64,000 nt of DNA from Entophlyctis helioformis (taxonomy: Eukaryota > Chytridiomycota > Chytridiomycetes > Chytridiales > Chytriomycetaceae), in contig JAHLKH010000077.1 of assembly GCA_025526915.1 (NCBI GenBank), forward strand, positions 51,946 to 115,945. Direction: 5' to 3'. Both the position numbers and the translations under genes were made by a program. The notes under the pieces were generated by a model. It was not told the origin of the DNA and did not search any database. It saw only the letters and a list, made by a program, of their open reading frames with translations. The first letter of the stretch is position 1. Every line of letters begins with the position of its first letter. Below are positions 24,301-34,308 of this stretch, in pieces.

Positions 24301-25363
24301 ATGCGAGTGTACGAAGACCCCAACCGCATTCGCAAGAAGCTTGTCATTGTCGGCGACGGAACGTGCGGCAAGACATCGCTGCTCATGGTACAGGCCGGCC
24401 AGGCGTTCCCCGAGGTGCGTTGCGTGCTGCGTGTTGTCAGTGGCGCTGTTGTTGCTGCTGCCAGATGAATGCCGGTCGACGACCGTGGTGCCACGCCCCT
24501 GGCGACGCCTGTTCTGCGCAACATGGACGGCAGCAGATACCGTGCTCGGTCCAGGCGGCTGCTGCCGGCAAGGGCCTGCAACCAGCCAGCCAGCCATCCA
24601 TCCATCCAGCTTGCCAGCCAGCCAGCCATCCCAGCCACTCTCGCTCGCGCACGCCATGCATCGGCCCGCAGCCACCTGCCACAGACAACACGCTCACACA
24701 TGAATGGAATGGCACCAACAGCAATACGTGCCCACCATCTTCGAAAACTACATCACCAAGATCTCGCTGCCCAACAACGCCAGCAAGAGCGTCGAGCTGT
24801 CACTGTGGGACACGGCCGGCCAAGAAGACTACGACCGTCTGCGGCCGCTCAGCTACCCAGACACGGACGTTGCCGTCATTGCCTTTGCCATCAGCAACCC
24901 AGACTCGTTTGACAATATCCGCGAAAAGGTATTGTATGCTGGCCGCAGGGTCTGCACTGCGAGAAGATGCAGTGTGACTGACAGCGCTCGTGCCATGCAG
25001 TGGGACCCTGAGACCAAGCACTTTCTGCCCAACGTTCCGCGCATCCTTGTGGGCTGCAAGGCAGATCTGCGCGACAATCCCGACATTGTGAACGAGCTGC
25101 GGCAGAAAGGCAGCAAGCCCGTCACAGCCGAGCAGGTGCGCTCCCGTCCTGCATCATCCACCCTGCTGCACTGTTCCTTGCTGGCTTGGCGTACTGACAC
25201 GGATGGAACCCCGCAGGGAGTGCAAATGATGCACGCAATAGGAGCGTCAAAGTACTTTGAGTGCTCGGCAAAAACGGGACAGGGAATCAGTGAAATCTTT
25301 GTGGCTGCCGCTAAGCTGGCGCTCAAGCAGCGGACCAAGATATCCAAATGCCGGTTGGTGTGA
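24301..25363 (+). CDS. Rho-family small GTPase
   Basis: Membrane-associated GTPase switch of the Rho family, likely controlling actin and polarity. Exons 24301-24414, 24722-24928, 25001-25135 and 25217-25363 give 200 residues. G-box motifs: P-loop GDGTCGKT, switch [10 protein letters not shown], switch [21 protein letters not shown], and [17 protein letters not shown] stands at the position of the usual TKxD (CKxD as in Rho1). The tail KISKCRLV gives a CAAX box (CRLV); only a few lysines and arginines precede it. It is Rho/Cdc42/Rac-like but not clearly Rho1 itself: the GAF-type residues after the P-loop are replaced by [10 protein letters not shown]. Intron 1 holds CCAG/CATC repeats. Confidence 0.9.
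24579..24634. repeat. CCAG/CATC tetranucleotide repeats in Rho GTPase intron 1
   Basis: Alternating runs of CCAG and CCAT in the 307-base intron 24415-24721. Similar CCAG tracts occur at 40650-40680 and 12808-12821. Confidence 0.8.
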
Positions 25364-25634
25364 CGGCGGCTCGCTCGGACGGGACTCTTCTTCTTCTTCT
25401 TCTTCTTCTTCTTCTTCTTCTTCTTCTTCTTCTTCGTGTTTTCTCTTTCTTGCCTTGACCTAATCTAAAGTCACGATTGTGACGGCATACCATTGAAGCC
25501 TGTTTCTCCCTCTTTTACAGACGCGCACCCACAGATCCATCAGCAAGCCGTGGCGTTGAAGAAGAGTATAATGAGAATGGAAACAGTACAGGATGGATGA
25601 TGAGATGGTGGTGGTGGTGTTTGTGCTCGTGCGA
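25364..25634. repeat. Intergenic segment with TTC trinucleotide repeat
   Basis: After the GTPase stop, an uninterrupted TTC run of about 16-18 units occupies roughly 25387-25435. The rest is probably the converging 3' UTRs of the GTPase and LITAF genes; no gene seen. Confidence 0.75.
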
Positions 25635-26514
25635 CTACTGGATGAAAGCCTTGCAGTTGGGGCATTCCATCACCGTCTTCTGCACCGTTCCGTCAGGGCC
25701 AGCCACGATGCAGCAGCAGCAGAGGGTGCCAAAGATGGAGCCCACCACATTTGTCGTTGCGCCTGCTCATTCAAGACAGCCCGTGTTAGCTAACATCGTC
25801 TGAGAAGGAGAGATTGTGCGCATAGACGTACTGTAGTTGGCAAACGTGCGGTAGTTGGGGACGACCGTCTGTTTGCAAAAGGGGCAAACGATCGGGGGGA
25901 TGTTTTGCTGCATGGTGGGAATCTCCATTGGAGCGAGCCGTTGGTTGGGTTGTGGAGGGTAGGCTGCCTGCTGCGGGAAGGGGGTCTGCTGCGGGTAAGC
26001 TGCCTGCTGCGGGTAGGCTGCCTGCTGCGGGTAGGCTGAAGGCGATCCGTACGCCGAAGGGCCAGGAGCGGGCTGGATCTGTCGATTGGGCATGGTCAAA
26101 TGTGCAATGATGCGTCAGCCAAGCAACAGGTGGGTCGAGGTTGTTCCGCAACAGCCAGCAGGCACTGCGGTGAGGGAACCACAGGGCAGGCATATGCAAT
26201 GGGATCATTGAGCGGCGGGAGCTGTCTCTTGCTGCACCAGCACTCTGCACTGGCACTCTGCAGCACTCTGCTGCACCCTGTGGCGGCAAGTGGCGGCAAG
26301 TGGCGGCAAGTGGCGGCAAGCTGTGGCAACAGCCAGCCGACTCAACGCTGCTTGAACGGGCAAGCGGCAGCAGGAGCAAGACCAGGCGGCAGCTGCAACA
26401 AGGCCCATGTGGTCAGCGGCGGTTGTGCAGGCAGCGGGGCGTATGTACCTGGTACGGCTGCTGTTGCTGTTGCTGCTGAAGCTGCTGCTGCTCGAGTAGA
26501 ACCTTTTCGCTCAT
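25635..26514 (-). CDS. LITAF-domain zinc-binding protein
   Basis: Small LITAF/SIMPLE-like protein; the domain binds zinc through two CxxC pairs flanking a hydrophobic insert and sits on endosomal or lysosomal membranes. Exons (minus): 26514-26449, 26078-25832 and 25762-25635; phases close and give 146 residues. N-terminus MSEKVLLEQQQ is Gln-rich, followed by repeats of AYPQQ and Pro-rich sequence. The domain runs from IVCPFCKQTVVP through TTNVVGSIFGTLCCCCIV to VMECPNCKAFIQ at the stop. The usual C-terminal HxCxxC form is reduced to CPNC. The hydrophobic segment is short and Cys-rich. A 10-base tandem repeat (TGGCGGCAAG, four copies) lies in intron 1 near 26280. Confidence 0.9.
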
Positions 26515-26550
26515 GATTGTGTGTGTTTTGGGTTGATGAGCAAGGGTGGT

Positions 26551-26573
26551 GGGGGGGGGGGGGGGGGGGGGGG
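26551..26573. repeat. Poly-G homopolymer of 23 bases
   Basis: Uninterrupted G run just upstream of the LITAF start codon. Length is likely approximate, since such runs are hard to sequence. Confidence 0.8.
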
Positions 26574-26735
26574 CTCATCGCATCACTCAGCGATCATGCA
26601 TGCATTACCAACAACTGCATTGTCCAAAGATGCCACTGTGGATTGCATAGCATCCGCAGGCTGGCTTTAAGAGGGCAATGCCCATAACCGCATTCCTTCG
26701 TGTCTGCATCTCTGCCTTGTCCTTACAAGACAAGC

Positions 26736-27520
26736 CATGGCGCGACTGACTCGTGCATGGATCGCGATGGATCTGTGCTCTTGCAGTCGCTGCTCTGGCT
26801 GGCGTGGATGCCAAGCAGGCATCAGCTGTCTCGGCGACGACCACGGCACCGGCTGAAGTGCCGCCACTTCCAGCCAAGCCTGGCAGCAGCAAGGCATTCT
26901 TTGCGGCCATTGACATCCCGACTTCGCCGATTGTATCTCACAAGGACGCACGCAAGACTCGCAGCACCAAGAAGGCAGTTTCAGCAACTGCACCAGCACT
27001 GGGTCCGCCACCTTGAATGCACGCATGGCTGCATGCCCATGCCAGTCCTTTGCTCGTCGCCATGCCTTGACACGGCGTGGCAGTGGAACGGCGTCGACCG
27101 TTTCCAGCGCGTTGTAAGTCACATTGACTGTGCATTCGAGTGCGTGTCTTGACAGCAAGCCGACTGAGACTGCCTGAGTGCCTTGCAGTTTGTCAACTTT
27201 GACAACCACACTGGCCTTTTTATGTGCACGCCTTGCGTGTGCAGTTACTGCTGCCCGCACCTGCCAGGTGGTGAGTGTGCATGGACATGCGGCTGTGTTG
27301 TGGATGGATGCCTGTGGCTCTTTGTACTCCACTTGCTCTACTACAACTACTACCTCGCTATAGATTCCAATAATCGATGTAATGGATACAATGGATAACA
27401 TAGATATTCATCATGCAAGTCAATAGAGCATTCATTGCATCATTGTCCAGAAAAACTTTCAAGGCTGCGACTGCTTTGAAGCCGACGCTGTCTATCAAAC
27501 ACGTGGTACCGGCTGCCTTG
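26736..27520 (+). pseudogene. Chimeric relic: family Y last exon joined to family X exons 4-5 and 3' flank
   Basis: 26788-26980 matches the last exon of the family Y gene (39847-40050, minus): KAFFAAIDIP and RSTKKA are shared, as is the CTCTTGCAG acceptor. From about 26980 the sequence changes to family X exon 4 (WQWNGVDRFQRV, then GTAAGT) and exon 5 (NFDNHTGLFMCTPCVCSYCC). From about 27380 it resembles the X 3' flank (AGCATTCATTGCATC). The Y frame runs to a TGA at 27014-27016, across the junction in a non-X frame. The X exons are therefore not in frame with Y. Best read as a rearranged non-functional copy; a short Y-like protein remains possible. Confidence 0.7.
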
Positions 27521-30164
27521 CCTACTATCACCATCACTGCCGTCTGAATCTTGACCTTCATCGTCACTGTCACCATGGCTGGAAGAAGTCCGGCCACGAT
27601 GATGTGCAGTCAGCAGTCGCTTGAAGCCGCGCTTTTGTTGACGCGGCGGTGGTTGCAGAGACGATGACCGGCCGTGCTTGTAGTGGCGCTTGGTGTTTGG
27701 CGTCTTGGCAGCTGCGGAAACCAGCATCTGCCTCGTCTTGTTGGCGACTGGTGCTGCCACAGGCACATCGTCATCGGCGCAAGCAGCGGGCACGGCAACG
27801 GGGTCGGGAAAGGCGAGAACAGAGGTATCAGCGTCCATTGCCTTGCGCCAGGATCGGAGTCGTTGTGCAATGGCCGATGCGAGATTCGAGTCTGCTGCTG
27901 CTTTCTTGTAACGCTTAAGATCAGGCGAATCAGGATCATCCTCGTCGAGCCCAAGAGACGCGTCAGATGTGCCATACAGGCCAGTGCCGGCGGGGTGCAG
28001 CTCGGAATTGCGACGCGTTGTGCCAGCCGTTAACGGACTGGCAAGAGACGTGCCCGTGGTTCCAGATATCGACGGACGCTCGGGTACGCAAGCCAGCGAG
28101 TAAGAGTCGACAATCTTGAACATCCACGAGCCGACGCTGCTTGTGCTAGTGCTGCTACTGTTGCTGTTCCCAGCGGTCGTGGCACTTGGGAGCGAAGCAA
28201 AGCCAGCGGCGGTCATGGTGCTGCCTCTACGGCTCTCTGCATTGTAGATGGTGGTGGTGTTGTCCGCAATACTGCTGTCGCTGCTCGCACGAGAGTGGCT
28301 TCCATTGGCGGCTCTAGCATCTGTGGCCGATCGAGGGCTTGCACTTTGGACTATGCCCGCGGGAGAGAGCGGGTTGCTTCCATGGCCGTTGCTGCCTGTG
28401 CTGTTGCTGCGCAGAGTGAGCGGATTGCGGATGCCAAACACGCTGCTCAGTCGTTGACTGCCCCGCTCAGGCGTAAACGAGCGATAGCCGCGAGAACGGT
28501 AGAAGCGCACGGCAGACTTGATCGACTCGACTTCGACTCGTGCATGGCCTGCATCCATAGCCTCTGTCTCGACCGTGTTGAGAAGCGACGTGGCGATGCC
28601 CTGGTTGCGGTAGCGTGGATGCACGCACAGCCGATCCAGAGTAATGACCTCGGCTGTTGTCGAATACGAAAGCATGCCCTGGACAGTGAATGAGAACTGT
28701 TGTGGTTGCTGCGGTTGGTGCTGGTGCTGGTGCTGGTGCTGGTACTGGTACTGGTACTGGTCCTGATGGTGACGGTTTGATGGCTGTGGTGAAGATGTGA
28801 GGACGGACAATGCGACGCCGGACTGCGGCACGCTGAACGAGTCTGCGCTTGAATACACAGCAAACGATGGCGATGTGGAAGACGGCGGAGATGTGGATGG
28901 CGACCCATTCCGAGGCGAGGACACGAGGGCGGATGGTCCCTTGACGGGCAGTACGAGTTCGGATGGCAGAATGGACGCTGTGGATGCAGCCACGGACACG
29001 CCAGACGAAGACGAGAGAGACGAGGACGTGATACGCACGGCGACGGCGACCTTGTGTGTTGCCAAGTCGGAGCACGGATCCACAAGTGACGGGGAGAAGA
29101 TCTTGAAGCAGAGCGCCTGGGCATCGGCCAAGACGCGTCGGAACTGGGACGGCTGAACACGGACTCGGCGCGAAAACGACTGCTGGAGGGTCCGCTCGCG
29201 GTCTCGAAGATGCGACAGAAGAGCCCGGTAGTGCTGGGTATTGAGCGTGACTTGCTTAAAGACAGACACTTGGCGGATGAACTCCATGAGGTGTTCCTGG
29301 CAAGCGAGACGGCCGGTTAGTCAAGAGGCAGCGGAATGTTGCTGGCCAAGTTCGACAGTCGACACTGGACACTCGCGCATGCACACCTCTGTTGCACGAG
29401 CCAGTTGCGGGGCATGGCGCGCGTACAATGTTGGGCAGAGGCTTGTGTTGCTGCACGAGGGATGCTCGACTGTGTGGATTGAGCGCAAAGCAAATGGTCA
29501 GCTACATGTGTCTGGCCGGCATCATCATCAAGGAACACGCCGTGTGTATGGGAGGGAGCTCAATGAGATTTCAACGTACAGAGCGATCCGGATCCAAACG
29601 CCTTGGTCGAGCGCATGGACAGCTTCATGGCTACATGGGCCGCAGCAAACCAGCGTTTGGCGTTAGGTGCCGTGAGGCTACAAGGTGTGAAAACCAATGA
29701 AAAGGGAGATAGACTTACACTTGATGTAGATCATGACCTGCTCGATTTCGCGAGCGTGTGCCTCGTACCGGGCCACAACCTCGCTGCTGTCTACCAAGGG
29801 GACCTCTGCAATCGTATTCGCCTGTGAGCAATGCGAGAATGCAAGACGGGCAGCAAGGCGCACGATGTTGGTGCTCACCGGTCATGGCAAAGACAATCTG
29901 TCCGTATGACGGCAACGAAAAGGAGGCAGGATCGATGGCTTGACTTGATGACAGATCGGAAGCAGCCAGTCCGCCAGAGGCAATGTCGTTGAGGTTGCTT
30001 CCAACGCTTGTGGTCTTGGCCAAGCGAGCGGGAGAAGCCGACGGGTATAGCGGGAATGAGCTGGCGGCATGTACGATGCCCTGCTCCATGTGCACCTGCA
30101 GACTGAGGTTCCTGAGCTCAACCGTCTGAGGGGCAAGCGTTTGATGACGCGGAGCAAGCATCAT
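27440..30164 (-). CDS. GNAT-family acetyltransferase-domain protein, function unknown
   Basis: The gene begins MMLAPRHQTLAPQTVELRNL. Exons near 30164-29879, about 29821-29737 (EVPLVDSSEVVARYEAHARE) and about 29665-29590 (NAKRWFAAAHVAMKLS) lead to a long last exon (29304-27440). The GNAT core in that exon is LDRLCVHPRYRNQGIATSLL (motif A, RNQGIA for acetyl-CoA) and VESIKSAVRFYRSRGY. Ser-rich linkers and a Gln/His tract surround it, and a ~200-residue Ser-rich tail follows. The exon 1/2 junction does not close in phase (donor phase 1, acceptor phase 0), so a base error or an unseen exon is possible. The last codons lie inside DNA resembling the X 3' flank. Substrate unknown. Confidence 0.7.
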
Positions 30165-30178
30165 GATAAACGCGAGGA

Positions 30179-32436
30179 TTAAAACAGGAGGATAAGCATC
30201 ACAATAAACGCGAGGATAAGCACCAGGATAGTCAGCAAGATGCGCAACGGAGAGCGTCCAACCAGAAGACGGGCAGCCAGACGCACCTTGAGCTCTTGCA
30301 TGATGCGGTCCATCTGCAGCGCGGTAAACTGGGCCTCGCAGTCCGAGATTAGGCGCGACAGTTCCTTTTCCAGCTGGCCCTGCCCACGACAATGATCGAT
30401 TATGCATTGTGGATTGTGGATTGCGGATTGCGCATTGTTCATGATGGAGTCAGACATTAGAAATGACACTAGACGAGACAATCGACGAGAGAGGCAGACA
30501 TATGCGGATGCATCGCTTACAGTGCGCTCCATGTGCGAGATCTGCAGCAGCTGCAGTTCAAGGTGCGCCGTGCACTGGGGCTGCAGCGACGAGGGAGACA
30601 GCGGGCCGTGTGAGCGGCTGTTGGGAAATAGGCTGCGGCACAGCGCGCGATACTGCTTCTGGATCTGGCGCACGAGGGCATTGCTGCCCACTCGGCGGGC
30701 TCGGGTCCGTGGCCGTGCCACGGCCGTGACGGCCTGCGGCGATCCTTGGCCGGTGCGCGGCCCAGGCTGCAGAGACGGTGATCCCTGGCTCGCATCAGGC
30801 GCAGCCATGGCAGTTGGCGCTGGTTGTGCTGATGCTGTTGCTGATGCTGTTGCTGCACTGGCAGACGCGGGCGTGGACGTGGCGAGCGGCGAGGCTGGCG
30901 AAGAGTGCGCGGAATGGGAGGCGTCGGACGGCGTGGCGAACGCCGAGTTGGCCATCAGCGGCGAGTCGGCAGCAGTGGGAGACGAGCATCGCTTGGGGAT
31001 CTGCAGGTGCTGCAGCAAGCATCGCGACGGCCGCGGGGTCCTGTCCCGGTCGGGTCGGTGGTCTGCAGACGGCTCGTCGGCAACGGCAGGCGCAACCTCG
31101 ATGGCGTTCTCGGCGTCGATCGTGGCAGCCGACCCGTCTCGGCCAGCAGCCGCACCGGGACGGCCTTCCATAGGTCAGCCAGGCTGGTGCTTGTGCGGGC
31201 TGCTGCTGGCCTGTGGCTGCTGTGCATCATCCCAGAGTGCATCTCGGACGCGTTGTTCGCGGTGCTGTTGGCCGACAGCGAGGCGGCTGACGATTGGCGA
31301 ACGGTGGCACTCGAGCCGCGATGGCTGGAGCCGCTGCCCGCAAGATCGGTGTCGCCGATGCTGCTGCTGCTGGTACTGCTGTTCCCCAAGCCCATGCCTA
31401 CGCCTTTGCCCATGCCCATGCCTATGCTTGCGATACTGATGGCGCCGTCGCTGCCACGGCGACGGTTGCCGGGCGTGATGCGTGCGACTGAGCCAGCACC
31501 AGACGACGATGATGACGACGACGACGACATGGGAGCGGGAGGAGACAGCGGAGATGCCATGCCGTACGGGTAGCCAGGAAGCGAGTGCGGCTGCACAGAC
31601 ACGTACGAGTACATGGCGTAGTTGGTCGAGAGCTGGCCCAGGGTGGAGGGCAGTGGCAGCTTGTACTGGAACGGGCACGCGTACTGGCTGTGCGGCAGCT
31701 GCTGCTCATACAGCGAGTGTCTGCGATACGCGAGCTGGTTGCGCATGAGGTGCTGTTGGTGGTGCTGCTGGTGGTGCTGCGATTGCCGCTTGTCGTAGCT
31801 TGCATTGGCCGACGACTGGAGATGATTCATGCATTGATGCGGATGTTGGTGTTGGTGTTGGTGGGCAGGCTCGGATCGGGTCAGGAACGAGACGCGGCGC
31901 TGAGGTGGTTGCGGTGGTTGCTGAGGCGGTTGCTGTGCCGAGTGCGGGGTGCTGGGTGGCGGTGGCATGCTGCTGCTGCTACTGCTACTGCCGCTGCTGC
32001 TGCTTGGCTCTGCGGGCTGCGGCTGCTGCGGCTGCGGGAGATGTGGCCGGTCGCCGGCCTTGGCGCGTGGCTGGGCAGGCGGCAGTGTCTGCAGCTGCAA
32101 CGAAGCGTCAGAATGCGCAGAGGCCGACGCAGAGGCCGACGCAGACGATGATGGCGGGGGGAGCAGGCTGCTGGAGGGGTGCGGCGGGCGGGCAGGGACG
32201 TGTGGCGGTCGCGGGGGCTTGGACCAAGCAGCCGTCGATGGCTGCGATGGCTGCGACGGCTGCAGTGTCTGCGATGGCTGCGACGGCTGCAGGGCGTGTG
32301 ATGAAGTGTCTGCAGCGGATTGGCTGGCGTCGACAAGAGGAGGATGAGGAGGTGGCAGAGACGCCGTTGAAGGTTGCTGCGGGACTGGCTGCGTGTGCGG
32401 GACTGGCTGCGATTGCTCAGACAAAAGACTCGCCAT
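30179..32436 (-). CDS. Tail-anchored low-complexity protein, unknown function
   Basis: Starts MASLLSEQSQPV and has a long Pro/Gln/Ser/His-rich disordered region. The best model ends exon 1 at SLADLWKAVP and resumes at HLQIPKRCSSPT, which removes about 155 bases and restores frame. A second intron joins QISHMERT to GQLEKELSRLISDCEAQF. The C-terminus has a likely helical or coiled segment, then RILLTILVLILAFIVMLILL as the last residues before the stop: a classic tail anchor. No known family recognised. The stop is only 14 bases from the downstream GNAT start, on the same strand. Intron 1 is inferred from splice signals and protein character alone. Confidence 0.65.
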
Positions 32437-33406
32437 GCCAAGAGGAGGCCTGTGCGTGCCTTGTGTGGTTGAGCCTTGCGTGGTTGGTTGAGCCTGTGGT
32501 TGAGCCTTGTGTGGTTGAGCCTTGCGTGGTTGAGCTTGTCAATGGCCCGAGTGCCGTTTGCGCAATGCAAGGCAAGCACGAAGCTTCGCGCATTGGGTGT
32601 GTGGGGTGGTGGGGCATCGGCAAGGGTTGTGCGGACGGGGCGATGCAGTGATGCAGTGATGCGGTGATGCGGTGATGCGGTGATGCGGTGATGGGCGGGC
32701 TGCTTGATGCATGAGCCGCGAAGATCGCGCGGTCCAGGCCCTGGGAACACTTCCGCGCCGTCTGTGCATTGTTGGCGCGGCGGCTTGCAAGCAGCAAGCA
32801 GCGAGCAGCGGCAGCAGCAGCGAGCAGCGAGCAGCAAGCACGGCAGAAGGGCTGCCAGGACAAGCAGTGACGTCTTTGCTGCTTCAAAGGTGCCGCTACT
32901 GCTCGTGGTGGCGGCGCGGGTGCAGTGCCCTTGGCCGTGCCCTTGGCTCTGTTGCTGGCACCGCCTGCATGTGTGCACCGTCGCAGCGTCGCGCCGAGAA
33001 AGCGGTTGTGCTGGCCATCACCTGGGTGCCGGCTCGCTTGGCCTGCAGAGAGGGCCAGGGAGTGCCAGAAGGCGCACACCAACATCGGCCGCGTGTGGCA
33101 CATCCCAGGGCTACTTTCAGGCCTGCAAACGGCCGAAGGAGCGCGAAGGACCGGCGGAAGCAGTCGCCAAAACAGTGACCAGCGCAGCGGCCAGGACACG
33201 CCCGTGGGAACCGGGGCATGTAGCCGTGCGCGGCGATCGTCGCGCTGTGCCAAGGGAAGCGGTGCACTCGGGCAAGCAATGGCAGGGTCTCGCGGGCTGC
33301 TCCTGCTCAACGAGGCTGCCCAACACGGCTGCTGCTCAACGTGGCTCTTCAACGTGGCTCTTCAACGTGGCTGAGATTTCCAACCCGATCTTCGCCGCAC
33401 ACGCCC
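32437..33406. other. Gene-free interval rich in short tandem repeats
   Basis: Contains GTGGTTGAGCCTT-type repeats (about 32460-32540), GATGCGGT/GATGCAGT 9-mers (32641-32692), GCAGCGAGCAGCAAG repeats (about 32785-32845), and three copies of a 15-base CTCTTCAACGTGG-type unit (about 33327-33372). The open frames between them have no recognisable domain. It must hold the promoters of the tail-anchored gene (-) and the phosphatase (+). Confidence 0.6.
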
Positions 33407-34244
33407 ATGTCGACGCACTTTATCCCTCCGCTGGTGCGTATCCGTGGGTGTCTGCTCTCGCCTACGCACACTCACGCACACTCGCACTAACTCACTCACA
33501 CACACACACTAACTAACGCACACGCAGAACTTTGGCCTCGTCGAGGACCGGCTGTACCGCTCGGGCCAGCCCAACGAGCTCAACTTTCCGTTCCTCGAGA
33601 AGCTAGGCCTCAAGACCGTCATCTTCCTGGCCCCCGAGGAGCCCAACCAGCGCTTGTACGCACGCACGCACGGCCTGTCTGCCTGTCTGCCTGCCTCTGC
33701 CTGTCTGTCACTGAGCCACCCGTATCGGCCCCCCATCGGCCCCATCCATCCAGCCTGCACTTTGTCGACGACCAGGAGATCAGCTTCTACCACCTGGGCA
33801 ACAACACGTCTGCAAACGCCTGGGACCCCATCTCCGAAGAGGTCGTGCTCGAGTCGCTGGAGCTCATGCTCGACCCGCGCAACTACCCCATCATCGTCAT
33901 GTGCAACCTCGGCCGCCATCGCACCGGCACCGTCGTCGGCTGTCTGCGCAAGCTGCAAAAGTGGAACCTGACCTCCATCTTTGAAGAGTACCGTCGCTAT
34001 GCCGGCCCAAAGGTCCGCGTCCTCTCGGAACGTAAGCCTCGGCTCGTTGGCTCTTTGGCTTGCCTACATGATCTGCATATCTCTGCATGTCTCTGCATGT
34101 CTCTGCATGTCTGCTGGATCTGCTGGCATGCTTGCTAACCACAAAGGGGATGCCCGCCAATCCGTGAATGCATGAACAGAGTTTATCGAGCTGTTTGACA
34201 CTGACTTGATCCGTGTGCCATTAAGCCACCCAAGATGGCTGTAA
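33407..34244 (+). CDS. Plant/fungal atypical dual-specificity phosphatase, SIW14/OCA type
   Basis: Small PFA-DSP phosphatase; relatives hydrolyse inositol pyrophosphates. Exons 33407-33433, 33528-33655, 33754-34031 and 34180-34244 give 165 residues. The start MSTHFIPPL precedes NFGLVEDRLYRSGQPNELNF. Catalytic loop VMCNLGRHRTG fits C-x5-R. Other family signatures are LRKLQKWNLTSIFEEYRRYA, QFIELFD and the end PRWL. Length and architecture match Siw14 without its N-terminal extension. An additional upstream coding exon cannot be excluded. Converges with the ArfGAP gene, 64 bases apart. Confidence 0.9.
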
Positions 34245-34308
34245 ACGTGCCAGGGCCACTCTCAGCCACAGGCGCTGCATCAAGGCAGAAGGAATGCATG
34301 GCGGATCC

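Noticed and set aside
24081..24701. Two ~200-codon minus-strand open frames over the Rho GTPase start
   Set aside because: They overlap the intron repeats and the GTPase exon 1 on the opposite strand; no domain.
32711..33178. 155-codon + strand frame between the tail-anchored gene and the phosphatase
   Set aside because: Contains minisatellite-derived Ser/Ala runs and no recognisable domain.
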